Both the position numbers and the translations under genes were made by a program. The notes beneath the pieces are model-generated. The model did not search any database. It was not told the origin of the DNA and saw only the letters and a program-made list of their open reading frames with translations. DNA of 64,000 nucleotides from Strigamia acuminata (taxonomy: Eukaryota; Arthropoda; Chilopoda; Geophilomorpha; Linotaeniidae): the NCBI GenBank assembly GCA_949358305.1, contig OX442323.1:7874001-7938000 (forward strand). The letters are read 5' to 3'. This document shows positions 9,526-31,201 of this stretch, one piece after another. Position 1 is the first letter of the stretch. Each line of letters begins with the position of its first letter.

Positions 9526-12270
9526 TTAAAAATTTTTGTAATGGTTTAACCTGAATAAAATAAAGAAATAAGTCAATATTTGCGTTAAATGTCGATTAAA
9601 AACTTGTTACCTGTAGAGAAATACTTTCGAGCAGTTGTTAGCGATGGCTAAATAGCCGCTATTGAGCGACATGTCGAAACACAATGGCCGCTTCATGTTG
9701 AGGTAATTAAATGGAAAGTTGTTAAAAACCGTCATCGATTGCAAATGAGCCTAAAACGAACAAAATTTAATTAAAAATTAATAAATAACGAACGAATAAA
9801 TTCATTTTGCACCAATTTAATCGCATTATCTTTAACGTCCGAAGCCATGACCATAAATTCGTTACTATGATTGATTTTCACGTCACATATCGACGTCGTG
9901 AGGTTTAGAAATATCTTGGAAGGTTTTGGAGCCGACGTCCAGATTTTGGAGCTGTCGTAGACGTTAACGACGCCCGAATTTGATCTGAAATTAAAATAAA
10001 TTCGTTAAAACGTTACGATTTGCATTGATTTTAACTACAAACCCGCAAACAACTCGAGTGTTGTCCGGCGAAACGTTTATCGCCGTTCCCTTTATGCATC
10101 CATCGTCGTAAAACTTATGAATGCAATCTCGCGTGTCCATGTCGAATATGTACACTTCGCCACCATCTGAAATGCAAACAATAACAATTAATTCCCAAGC
10201 CAAAACCAAAAATAACGTCAACGCACTTCCGTGAGCGTAAAGTCGACTTCCGTCTTTATTGAAAGCCAAAGCTCGAACACCGAGATTCATCTTCAACGAC
10301 CCGATCCATTCTTTCGACTGAAAATTCACAAATTAACAAAAATAAACAAAAAATTAACAAAAAATAAACAAAAAATTAACAAAATAAACAAAAATAAAAA
10401 AAAAATTAACAAAAATAACAAAAATAAACAAAAAATTAACAAAATTAACAAAAATAAACAAAAAATTAACAAAATTTCCAAAAATAAGCAAAAAATTAAC
10501 AAAATTAACAAAAATAAACAAAAAATTGACAAAATTAACAAAAAATTAACAAAATTAACAAAAAATTAACAAAAATAAACAAAAAATTAACAAAAATAAC
10601 AAAAATAAACAAAAAATTAACAAAATTAACAAAAAATTAACAAAATTAACAAAAATAAACAAAAAATTAACAAAATTAACAAAAATTAACAAAAAATTCA
10701 ACAAATTTTAAATTACTTTCGCAGTTAGCAGATGAATTTGTCCGTACAAGCCGTGAAACGCAATTATCCGGTTATCTGGCGACACCGTGAAGTTCCCCAT
10801 GTTCTTACATCCCATATCTAAAAATTAAACAAAAATTACAACATTGTTGAATAAATTCTCAATGAAAAATTACCCCTTTCCCTCGGCACACTGCAAACTT
10901 TGCCGGCAATCATGTCGTAATAATAAATAAGTCCAGTGTTGAACGAACCAACTAGAAATTCGTTTCCGTTTGCGGAGAAATGCGCAGTCGCGATCGGGAA
11001 TTTGGCGAATTTTATCGACTGGATTTTCGCGTTTGTTTTGCCGTCCACTTGGAATAGCGTCGCAATGCCGGCTTTCCCGGCAACCAACGCAACTGTCGAC
11101 GACGGATGGAATTCGACGGTCCTTATTACGCTGCCCTACAATTATTTATTTAAAAATATATATATTTATTTTTGTTTTTGTTTGATTTGATGTCACCTCG
11201 GCTTGGCTGGTGTCGTTTAAATTCGTCATGCGTCGCATTTTGATGAATCCTTTTGAAAGTGTTTCACACTTTGGTAATAAATAATCATCGGCGTGTTGCA
11301 AGATGTCGTCGTCGTCTGGAATTTCAAGTTGGATTTATTTATTTTACGCTTTCGACAGTTTTTAAAATGATTTTCAAACCTGAAACGTCGCTTTTTGAAG
11401 GTTTTTCACCCTCGTTTTCGTCCAATTTAGCCCAGGCCGGCACTCCGTAGATTTCCACGTGTCTGTTGATTTTAAACAAAAAAAATTTAAAAATCCAATT
11501 AAAAAATTTGAATAAATACGAACTTTGCTTTCAATTCTTCTTTTTTCTTTTCCCTTTCCGTTTTCTCTCTTCAAATAAAACAAAAAAAGTATAAAAATCC
11601 ATTAACCAAATCGCCATTCATTTAAAAATCAACAAATTTACTTCGGTAAACTTTTCAAAATTGATTTTAATCCGTCATCATCATCGATACGAGTTGGGAA
11701 TTTCTTCAAATTCTCCTCATCATCTGAATCTTTAATTTCATCGTCCGTGTCGTTGTTTTCGTGCAAAATCTCTTCAATTTCGAAGTCCGAATCTTCACTT
11801 TCGGCCTCTCCAGCACAAACTTCACGCTCTGAACCTTCAGTTTCATCTTTAACAGCCTCGTCTTCACTTTCCTCGCTGGACTCGGCCTCAATCTGCGAAA
11901 TAAAAATTCAAAAGTTCAGAAAAACATGCAAATTGTAACTTAATAACGTGGACTTTGTCCACGACTTCATTGAGGTCGCCACGAAAATAGAATTAGATCC
12001 GATAATGCGTCACGTTCGATCATTGTTGCAATAACATGAAAGCTTAACGCTTTTCACACATTTTCTTACCAGTTTTCTCTTCTTCTCCGAAGGAGTGTGA
12101 AACGAATCGACCAAGTCTTCGGGATCGTCGCCAAACACCAACTTTTCCAGATTATGTCCGTTCGCCGAACGTTTTTCACCTCCGAAAACGAATCCGGGAT
12201 CGATTTCAACCTGATCGTTTAATGGAACTCCATCCAGCGGTCGTGGCCGTTTAACAGCGCGGCGAAACAT
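9526..12270 (-). CDS. UTP18: U3 snoRNA-associated protein 18 (WD40, SSU processome)
   Basis: WD40 protein of the UTP-B complex, needed for 18S rRNA processing in the nucleolus. Exons: 12070-12270, 11642-11892, 11524-11568, 11380-11462, 11197-11315, 10874-11135, 10717-10817, 10227-10317, 10043-10166, 9813-9984, 9611-9750, 9526-9550; total 1614 bases, 537 aa. The N-terminus carries LEKLVFGDDPEDLVDSF and a long acidic stretch (exon 2), then VEIYGVPAWAKLDE. WD repeats include FQVDGKTNAKIQS, YYDMIAGKV, SPDNRIIAFHGLYG, GGEVYIFDMDTRDC and SNSGVVNVYD. The gene ends in YRLNHYKNF, encoded across the last splice into a 25-base exon; vertebrate UTP18 has the closely similar ending. All splice phases agree. 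It is divergent from the kinase gene on its right, sharing a gap of about 380 bases. Confidence 0.95.
10318..10705. repeat. Intronic AT-rich minisatellite (AACAAAAATTAAC type)
   Basis: The UTP18 intron 10318-10716 is built from short tandem units of the type AACAAAAATAAACAAAAAATT. Units vary between about 11 and 31 bases. Confidence 0.92.
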
Positions 12271-12646
12271 TCCGAAATTCGTTAGAAAACACCAAAATCG
12301 ACCGAGAATAATTCAGCCCTAGCACATGGGCATAGACGATGGTTTGGGTTTTGGGAACGAGATTATGTTTACGACAGATTTTAATCGTCGCGCAAAACCA
12401 AATCCGCCATGCCTCCAAAGGTCAATAAATAAATTTAATTAAACCTAAATTTAATTAATATAAACATAAATGAATATAAAAATTATAACGATATCATCGG
12501 GTTTGAGAGTAGACCAATCAGACGGAAGTGGTTTTCCACTCGTAGGTTTTTCCGGTTCAGCGGTTCAACTTTTCTTTTGTGGTGTCGAGTGCTCGCGTAT
12601 GGTCATAGCATCTTTACTGTCTATTTTTTCTTTATTTTCCAAAGTT
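12271..12646. other. Bidirectional gap between UTP18 (-) and NDP kinase (+)
   Basis: A head-to-head arrangement: both start codons face away from this 376-base stretch, so it probably holds both promoters. No TATA box at a convincing spacing was recognised. An in-frame upstream open frame from 12470 precedes the kinase start. Confidence 0.5.
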
Positions 12647-13294
12647 ATGGCTGCGCAACGAGAAAGAACTTTTATTTGCATCAAACCCGACGGAGTCCAG
12701 CGAAATCTGTGCGGTAAAATCGTACAAAGATTTGAAGAAAAAGGTTTCAAACTCGTGGCAATGAAATTCCTTGCGGTAAAGAGAAATCCCTTTTAAACAA
12801 AATCGGCCATTTAAATCCAACGTGGCGCTTTGTGTTTGCAGGCATCCGAAGAATTACTCAAACAACACTACATCGACTTGGCCAGCAGACCTTTTTACCC
12901 GGGATTGGTTAAATACATGGCGTCTGGCCCGGTTTTAGCTATGGTAACGAGAAAAACGACAAAATTATCAATTTCCTTATTAAATTTTGATTAATTTAGG
13001 TGTGGGAAGGCTTAAATGTCGTAAAAACTGGTCGTATAATGCTCGGCGAGACCAATCCACAGGACTCTAAGCCCGGTACGATCCGTGGCGATTATTCTAT
13101 CGATATTGGCAGGTTTGTAAAATCGATTTTTTGTTGTTTTTTGTTGAAAATTAATCGATGATTGGTTTTAAAACAGAAATATAGTTCACGGGAGCGACTC
13201 GGTCGACAGTGCGAAGAAGGAAATAGCGCTGTGGTTCAAAGATAACGAAGTAGTTTCGTGGACACCCGCAACGGACACTTGGATTTACGAATAA
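12647..13294 (+). CDS. awd: Nucleoside diphosphate kinase (group I, nm23/awd)
   Basis: Transfers the terminal phosphate of ATP to nucleoside diphosphates through a phosphohistidine. Exons 12647-12775, 12842-12943, 13000-13112 and 13177-13294 sum to 462 bases, giving exactly the canonical 153 aa of group I enzymes. Visible motifs: [14 protein letters not shown] at the start, the nucleotide-binding region [17 protein letters not shown], and the active-site NIVHGSDS with its His. It ends in WIYE. The Met at 12647 (MAAQRERTF) was chosen because it gives the family length; upstream in-frame Mets would add a poorly conserved extension. Its stop codon lies 80 bases from the stop of the convergent SNX25 gene. 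Confidence 0.97.
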
Positions 13295-13373
13295 TTCGAT
13301 TTTTTCCATGTAAAAACCACAAATTTAACGAGAAATGAATTTAATCGTGCGATTAAACAAACGTGGACAATGA

Positions 13374-16300
13374 TTACGAGCTTTTTGATTTCATTTTCGG
13401 GTCGGTTATTTCGAATAGAAACAATTCCAGCACTTCCTGAATAAATACACAAATAAAATCGAAATTTGAAATTAAATTTAAAAAATTGATTTTTTTTTTG
13501 ATAAAAAATTACGTATAGTAATTGCTTGTTGAGTCGTTCGTCTTGTAGGGATTCGAAGACCTTGAGTGCGCCTTTGCGAGCGTTTTGTTGGCCGACTAAG
13601 CTGCTGAGTACTTCGGGAACACTCGCGATAAATAGTTGTCTGGCTTGGTATTGACTAGTCATCTTTTGTTCTTTTGTTCTGGGCGCAGCTTCTTTGGATA
13701 ACATTCCGTTTGGCCACATGGAGTCGCGGAATAAGTGGAGGTAATAGACGAGCATCGATTCGGAAAATATCCACGATACCGTGTCCCGTAGTTGTCTGGC
13801 GGAGAAAATGAGATCGGTTTTAAAAATGAATAAAAATCGGATTGTTTTAGACCTGTTTATCGTTCTGCCGTAGATGATTTGCACGAATGATATCAGAGTT
13901 CGTCGCAGTAACTTGAAGACGCCTCTGCTGTCGAATACTTCTCCGATGAGTGAATAGAGGGGCTCCGCAATCGGGTCGTCTTTTAACGATCTGAAGATAA
14001 ATTTTGATGATTTTTTTGTGAATTTTATGAATTTTGATGATTTTTTTGTGAATTTTATGAATTTTGATGATTTTTTTGTGAATGTTTTTGTATATTTTTG
14101 TGGATTTTTGAAGACTTTTTGTGGATTTTTGAAGACTTTTTGTGGATTTTTGAGGACATTTTGAGGACATTTTGTGGATTTTTGAGGACTTTTTCTGGAT
14201 TTTTGAACATTTTTGAACATTTTTGTGGATTTTTGAGGACTTTTTGTGGATTTTTGAGGACATTTTGTAGATTTTTTGTGGATTTTTGAGGACTTTTTAT
14301 GGATTTTTGAACATTTTTGAACATTTTTGTGGATTTTTGAGGACTTTTTGTGGATTTTTGAGGACTTTTTGTGGATTTTTGAGGACTTTTTGTGGATTTT
14401 TTGTGGATTTTTGAACATTTTTGAACATTTTTGTGGATTTTTGAACATTTTTGAACATTTTTGTGGATTTTTGAAGACTTTTTGTGGATTTTTGAGGACT
14501 TTTTGTGGATTTTTTGTGGATTTTTGAACATTTTTATGGATTTTTGAACATTTTTGTGGATTTTTGAACATTTTTGTGGATTTTGAAGCATTTTTGTGGA
14601 TTTTTGAACATTTTTGTGGATTTTTTTGTTTTGTTATTCGATTCTAACCTACCCAGGTTCGTCGTCCAGAAAAAGCAGTTCGTCATCGTCGCTGTTCTCC
14701 GATTGAGTGTTGGGAGCGATATTGCTAAGAAATAAAACTCAAAATTAAAATATTTCAAATTATTATTATTACCTTTTTTTTTACCCTTTGAAGAAACTGG
14801 AGAAAAAAAATTTACTCTTTTTCATGGAAGGATGGGGAAGTTTCAGCAATTCCGGTGTCGGACTCAAAAATGTATACAACACTTCGCTCAAGCAAACTTT
14901 CTCATCTTCCATTATCAAATCCATATAAGACTGGATGGCGTTCTTCGTTTTTTCCAAATACGGGCGATCGTAATGTTTAAATAATGTTTTCCCTTCCTTG
15001 GCGAGCTCGCTGTTCTTCAATTTCGGCGCAAACTACAAAAAAATCAACATTTTCACACCTAAAACCATCCCCAATCGCAAACAATTCAATACTTGGACTA
15101 ATTTCCTGTGCAAGTCGAGAAAATCGACTAATTTCTTCGAAACCAACCATTCGGTAATTAAATTCTCCTTTAAACACGTTTCCAATTCGTCCTTCAAGTG
15201 CACCACCAACAAAAACGTTGGAACGAGTTTATCTTTCTCAGTCACCATCTAATAAAACCAATTAATTAAATCATCGAAATCAAATCATTCACATACTTCA
15301 TAAGACTGAACGAGGATTTTCCATTTCCCTAAACTTTCACTCCAAGCTTCGGTTCGTTCAATGTGGTATTCGAGTTGATTCCGTTCGATTTTCATCGTTT
15401 CCACTTCCTTTTCTAATTTCGCAATCACCTAAAGCACAAAAACTCGCATTTTATTCCAAAATACAAAACATTTTTCACGATTTTCACCTTTCTGTCGTAG
15501 TTTTGTGAGCTCTTCATGGCGCTCAACGCTTGCATTTTTGTGTGTAATCTTTCGGTCAAAAATTCTAATTTATCTTTGGCGAAAGACGAGTGATCGGAAA
15601 CGCAAATGTTTGGATTCGTTACGCTGTCGACCGACAATTCAAGGACCTCGTCCAAATCGACCGACTGATCTATTTGAAAAATATATATGAATTAATTAAT
15701 TATCATTCAGAATTAAATTAAATCTGAAGCGGACCGATCGAAGACGTGATAAAATCGATGCCTAGAAAGTCGGCTTCGCGCAGCATCATGTGGTAGACGT
15801 CGCTCACGATGAAACACGGATAATGTCGTTCTTCCAAATTCTTCGTGATGATTTCCTGCGCGGCAAAAAAGGCTTCCGGTCCCTTATCGCCGGTCAGAAA
15901 CGACTCCATGCCTTTGATGATATTTTTTTCTAATTTAACGGCTTGGTTTATCGCCGTGAGAAATATCGAATAAGCCTCGTTTCCAATATTGTGAAGTATT
16001 TTCTTTAAAAACAAAAAATTAACCAAAAAATTAATTTATTTTTTAAAGAAATATATTTTTAGGTCGAAAAATTAATATACTCTGTCGGCCGCTTTCATTT
16101 CGTCCACGGTTTCCAAAAAACTAAAAAAAAAAAAAAAATTAAATTGAAATTTCAAAATCGAATTAATTTCCACCGATTTCTGTAGAAATCGCTTTCCGTA
16201 AAATTAAATTTTCACCCTAAAACAGCCTGCAAATGATCTTTTTCCAAGAATTTCGCGAAATAACGTCTCGCGAGAGAGCTCTCCATTATCACTTGAAACG

Positions 16301-17905
16301 GCAGCACCTAAAAACAATAATAATTGAATAAAATTCAAACTTTTCTCAAAAAAATGTCCACTTTGTTGCCCGGAATGTGCGGCGAGAGTTCCTCAAAGCT
16401 GTCTGAAGCCGGGCCTGTCGGCGACGAGTATTCAGGACCGCCGAGGTATTTAATTTTCTTCTCGCATTGATTTTTCGCCCATTTCAGCTGCGAAAACAAA
16501 CAATTTAAATTTAAAAAATAAATAAAAACCATCAACTTAGACGAAATAACGTTCGTACTTGATTAATATATCGTTTTAAATTCCTCGCTTGAAGTAAATC
16601 GCCTTTGTGGCCGCCTTGAGGATTACATTCTTTATCTGAAACACCAAAAATCAATTTTTAATTTAAATTTAAATTTAAATTTTGAGTCTCACTAACCGAC
16701 ATCAATTCCCTTCGCTTTTTTCAAATTATTAATTCTCGTCGCTTGCATTATTTCGCTCATTATAATATATCTCATGCGCTTTAAGTGTTCAACATCGACC
16801 GACTCGTTAATCATCTTAATAAAATCTTCGTAGGTTCGTGCGTAGGAATAGGTTTTCTTATGATGGTCCAAAACGTCCTGGTGATATTGAAGATAACTTA
16901 ATAATTGCCGGTTGATGTAGTCCGGACTGCACAGCAATTCGATGGTTGGGTATAACACTGCGCAAGTTAATATCTCCCTTAAAAGATGCTGGATTGGTTC
17001 GCAGGACTTGTACGACACCGGAAGAAACAACACCAAAAGCGCTTCGGAGACTTTTCTTAGAAAATCTCTTTCGGTTTCCGGTGTTTTCAGATACGAGCGC
17101 AATAAGAACAACGGTTTGGACTCCTTGCTGTCACTGGAAATAAGAAAAATATTGTCAAAATTAACCAAATGGATCAAATTAATCAAATTAACCCGATCGA
17201 CGAGACTCTAATTTTCAAAAAATGCTGGTATAATTTATTAGTCACGTCGCTCGTGATGAATTTCACTTGATCGATCTTCCCGAGCATGTCTTTGACATTT
17301 CTAACGACGATCCAAGCGTCGTCCCTGTAATTAAGACGTTTTAAATCAATTTAAAATCGAAATTTCATCGTGGTGATTCACACTTCAAAATGGCGGCCAA
17401 TTTCTCATGATCGTACACCAAATCCTTTAAAAAATACGTGAAGTAATCTCGAACGGTTAAATCGATAACTTCCTCCAAAATACTATCGATATTACGAGAT
17501 ACGATAACCTGCCTTTGTACCGTGCTTTTCGTTATGCAATTTTTATCCTGAAAATGAGAAAAATAACAAATTTAATGAAAAATAAATGAAAAATAAATTT
17601 AAAAAAAAATATTTTACCAATAAATGTTTAAGAAAAACTCCAGTTTCTTTGGCTTTAATATTTGGTTCGAAGTCTCGTCCCTTCGATATGACGAAATATA
17701 CACCGATGCAGGTGCCGGTACAGGCCACGAATAAATAACTGCCGAAATATAATACAAACGAAATGATTCCTTTCACGTACAGCACACTAACACAACCGAC
17801 AGCAATTGACGAATAAATCTAAAAAAAAATGAATATTTCTATTCAGTTTTTAACCATCAAACAATAATATGTGTTAATACTTACAACAGTCTTCGTTGTC
17901 ATCAT
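13374..17905 (-). CDS. SNX25: Sorting nexin 25 / snazarus (TM-PXA-RGS-PX-nexin C)
   Basis: ER-anchored sorting nexin; the Drosophila member Snazarus bridges ER, plasma membrane and lipid droplets. Exons: 17885-17905, 17618-17818, 17384-17547, 17193-17324, 16697-17133, 16559-16635, 16362-16487, 16216-16307, 16081-16120, 15735-16002, 15488-15669, 15297-15428, 15093-15248, 14785-15032, 14653-14724, 13853-13990, 13513-13795, 13374-13436; total 2832 bases, 943 aa. Order: two hydrophobic segments near residues 10-55; PXA domain (75-320; CEPIQHLLREILTCAVLYP, HHKKTYSYARTYEDFIK); LLQARNLKRYINQLKWAK; RGS domain (395-530; NLEERHYPCFIVSDVY); coiled coil; PX domain (610-740); nexin-C (790-930; DTVSWIFSESMLVYYLHLF, LSSLVGQQNARKG). 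The first exon is only 21 coding bases. The donor after 15735 (GTCCGC) is weak but keeps frame. Confidence 0.93.
14005..14640. repeat. Intronic minisatellite (TTTGTGGATTTTTGAGGACT type)
   Basis: The SNX25 intron 13991-14652 consists of roughly 20-base units TTTTTGTGGATTTTTGAGGA with GAACAT variants; near 14010-14090 there is also a 30-base unit TTTTTTTGTGAATTTTATGA. Its long Lys/Ser/Pro open frames on the minus strand are repeat artefacts. Confidence 0.94.
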
Positions 17906-19094
17906 TTTAAACGTAAAAATCTTCGATTTATCACGCTATTTCCACTACATCTTTACAAGTGAAGCGGTTTGTTAACAAGAAAATCGAGTGCCGACATCTA
18001 GCGGTGTAAAAACCAAACTGCAACTAAAACAAAAATGGAGGACGTTTATTTTTATTTATTTTTTTTATTATTAGATTTTATTACATGAAAACAAAAAATG
18101 GCCTAAAATTTTGATATCATTGCTAAATTATTTGTCAAATTTCTAGAAACTTTTAATTATTCATCAGAAATACAATTTCATGGCAGAAATGCATAAATTG
18201 TATCAAACCAGGAATGAGATGTTTTTTTTTTTACACAAATGCGATGCCATGGTTAAGATAATCGTTTAATAATCACTTAAAAATCAAAATAAAACCAACA
18301 AACAGCTTCTCATCCACTTCCATAAACATTTTTTCATTTCATCTTCACAATTATTAAAAAAAGAAAGAAAAATAATTTCAAAGAGGAAAAAAGAAAAACG
18401 AAAAAAAGAAAAAAGTCCTATTCTATCAAACCTATTTTCATGAAAACTCATTTTGCCGTTTAATAATTTTAAAAAATATTCTCAAAATGGATGGAACAAC
18501 CTCGGTTCAAGTTACATAATCATCTGGAAGCATTCAAATTTCTCACTGCAATATTTGTAAGAGTAATCATTTAAAAATTACAAGGTTATTATTTATCAAA
18601 GTGCGCTACAATGTATATCCTAAGTCATGGTTATTTCGTGGTTTTGTTTTCTCGGTATTTTCTCAAATTGGGCAAAAGCATTTCCGTAAAAATCTATAAA
18701 CAAATCCAGTAGTTTCAGCTTGTAATTACACGGTAACAAATATAGGAAAAGGGCAAAACTATATCTAGTCTATTATTTATTGTTATTTTACACTGTCAAC
18801 AATCCCAGAAGCTGCAGAATTTCATAGCTCGTTACGTTTCTGCCTTTTTCGCTCAACGTCTTCTGCTGACTAGTCCAAGCTGCAATTTAAACAAATGTGC
18901 AACAAATACTACACAAAAACCTAATCGCAGCACGTGACAATGTCGTTGCAAGTTCGTTTAGAAGTATAAAAATAAAATCAAAATCAAAATCAAAATCAAA
19001 AAATAAAAAACACAAAAAATAAAAAAGGGGGAAAAAAAATGGCAAAATTCATTTTGTTAAATATCTAGAATTCTAGAAACGACGTCAAAAGTCA
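17906..19094. other. Gene-free AT-rich gap
   Basis: About 1.2 kb between the SNX25 start and the NAA15 stop (both minus strand). It must contain the NAA15 3' untranslated region and the SNX25 promoter. No open frame, RNA gene or repeat of note was seen, apart from A/T homopolymer runs. Confidence 0.5.
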
Positions 19095-29009
<9,915 letters not shown>

Positions 29010-29629
29010 CCTAAATCCTCTATTTCTTACGTTCCACCGCTAAATTTTCCGCACAAATTCTACATAAACCTCGTGGTGGTTAGCCAAGATGGCTGAAAAT
29101 CTGTCCGCCGATGTACTATACTCTCGAAAGTCGAGATTATACGAATAAATTATACTGTTGTAGAATTTTGTCGTTTCTAGTGGAATAATAAAGTTTTTAA
29201 ATTTAAAATCACTGTTTTTTATTTTTAACGTATAACATTTAAAACTTAAATTAAAAATGAAATATTTGAATAAAAATAAACAAAGGAGGATCAATTCGTG
29301 ACGTCATTAAAAACACAAACCACCATTGAAATACGAGAAAATAACACGTAGACTACGGAAGTCGATAGTAATTAGCAGTACAACTCGAAACCTCATTGAA
29401 AAACCGATAAACAAAACGAAATTAATTTCATTAAATTAAAAACGGCATTGAAATTACAGAAAATAAAAAATGAATTGAATTGAATTTAAAAAATAAAATC
29501 CGTCGTGGCGACCACCGTACAGTACGCATCACGGGTCCATCAACTTCAATTTAATGTTTTGATCCGAAGAAACCTTGGACTAATCCAAGGTGAAACCTTG
29601 TTTACCACGTTTTAATTCACCAAACCACC
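29010..29629. other. Bidirectional gap between NAA15 (-) and RAB33 (+)
   Basis: Head-to-head start codons 620 bases apart; AT-rich with no clear coding frame. It presumably contains both promoters. No motif was secure. Confidence 0.5.
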
Positions 29630-30444
29630 ATGTCGTTCAGCCCGGACGGAGGCGCAAATCAAAACAAACAACAGGAATCGGAAAACTCGCTAGAAAAAAC
29701 ATTTGAGAAACAAAAACGAGTGTTCAAAATAATCGTAATCGGCGACTCGAACGTGGGCAAAACGTGTCTAACATTTCGATTTTGCGGCGGAAAATTCCCA
29801 CTGAAAACAGAAGCGACGATCGGTGTCGACTTCCGGGAGCGAACTATCGACATCGACAGAGAAGAAATCAAGGTTCCCCCCCGAAATAATAATAATAATA
29901 ATGAAAAAATATTAAACAAAACGAATTAATCTCTTTATTTCCATCGCAGTTACAACTATGGGACACAGCGGGCCAAGAGAGATTCCGTAAGAGCATGGTG
30001 CAGCATTATTACCGCAACGTGCACGCTGTTGTGTTCGTTTACGACGTTACCAAGACCAAATCGTTCGAAAACCTGCCGCTATGGGTCGAGGAATGCAACT
30101 TGCATCACCTGACGGCCAACGTGCCGCGGATCCTGGTCGGAAACAAATGCGACTGCCGCGACAGCATCGCCGTGAGCACCAACTTGGCGCAACGGTTCGC
30201 GGACATGCACAACATGCCGCTGTTTGAAACGTCGGCGAAAGACGACAGCGAGTGCGACCACGTCGAGGCGATTTTCATGACTTTGGCGCATAAATTGAAG
30301 AATTGTAAACCGATGATGCCACCCGTGGTCGCCCGTAGTTACAACAAATCCGACTACAGGTCTAAAGTGATTGAGGGCAGGATGTTGACGGAAGCCCAGA
30401 GTACCACTACGCACACTGGCCCGAGCTCCTACGGCTGCTGTTAA
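29630..30444 (+). CDS. RAB33: Rab33-type small GTPase
   Basis: Golgi/autophagy Rab. Exons 29630-29872 and 29950-30444 sum to 738 bases, 245 aa. Nucleotide-binding motifs are intact: GDSNVGKTC (P-loop), ATIGVDF (switch I Thr), WDTAGQERF (switch II, split from switch I by the intron), GNKCD and ETSAK. Rab33 signature: [20 protein letters not shown] and [15 protein letters not shown]. The C-terminus ends in CC, a double-geranylgeranylation motif. The N-terminal extension of about 30 residues (Gln/Asn/Glu-rich) precedes the G domain. The Met at 29630 is the first in frame. Confidence 0.95.
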
Positions 30445-30484
30445 AACAAAATACCATGAATGCTCGCATTGACGATGCTAAAGT

Positions 30485-31015
30485 AACCAAAACGACTGAA
30501 TTCAATATCTAAATTGACCAAAACGACTAAAATTAGCGTCTAAATTGAAGAAAACGACTAAAATAAATGTCTAAATTGACCAAAACGACTAAAATAAACG
30601 TCTAAATTGAAGAAAAGACTAAAATTAAGGTCTAAATTGACCAAAACGACTGAAATGAACGTCTAAATTGAACAAAACGACTAAAATAAACGTCTAAATT
30701 GAACAAAACGACTAAAATAAACGTCTAAATTGACCAAAACGACTAAAATAAACGTCTAAATTGAAGAAAACGACTAAAATAAATGTCTAAATTGACCAAA
30801 ACGACTAAAATAAACGTCTAAATTGAAGAAAACGACTAAAATTAAGGTCTAAATTGACCAAAACGGCTGAAATGAACGTCTAAATTGACCAAAACGACTA
30901 AAATAAACGTCTAAATTGACCAAAACGACTAAAATAAACGTCTAAATTGACCAAAACGACTAAAATAGACGTCTAAATTGACCAAAACGACTAAAATAAA
31001 CGTCAAGCTGATTGA
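30485..31015. repeat. Intergenic minisatellite, ~31-base unit
   Basis: About 17 tandem units of CTAAATTGACCAAAACGACT followed by AAAATAAACGT, with GAAGAAAA variants. It lies between the convergent RAB33 and SF3A2 3' ends. Confidence 0.94.
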
Positions 31016-31201
31016 ATTCAATGTCTAAATTGCGGAGGAAACCTTGGTTTAGTTAATAGAGCATTTATGGTAAAACAAAATAACATTTTCCCCGAGTCAT
31101 TAATATGATTTTCCATTATATTTTAATGTAATTGTATACAGATTTGTCGTGTAAAATGATTAAATGAGTAACAACGATGAATTCTCGTCTCTTTTTGTTA
31201 G

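Noticed and set aside
13847-14591. Long Lys/Ser/Pro open frames on the minus strand
   Set aside because: Translation of the intronic minisatellite; it continues out of and into true SNX25 exons only because the repeat lacks stops.
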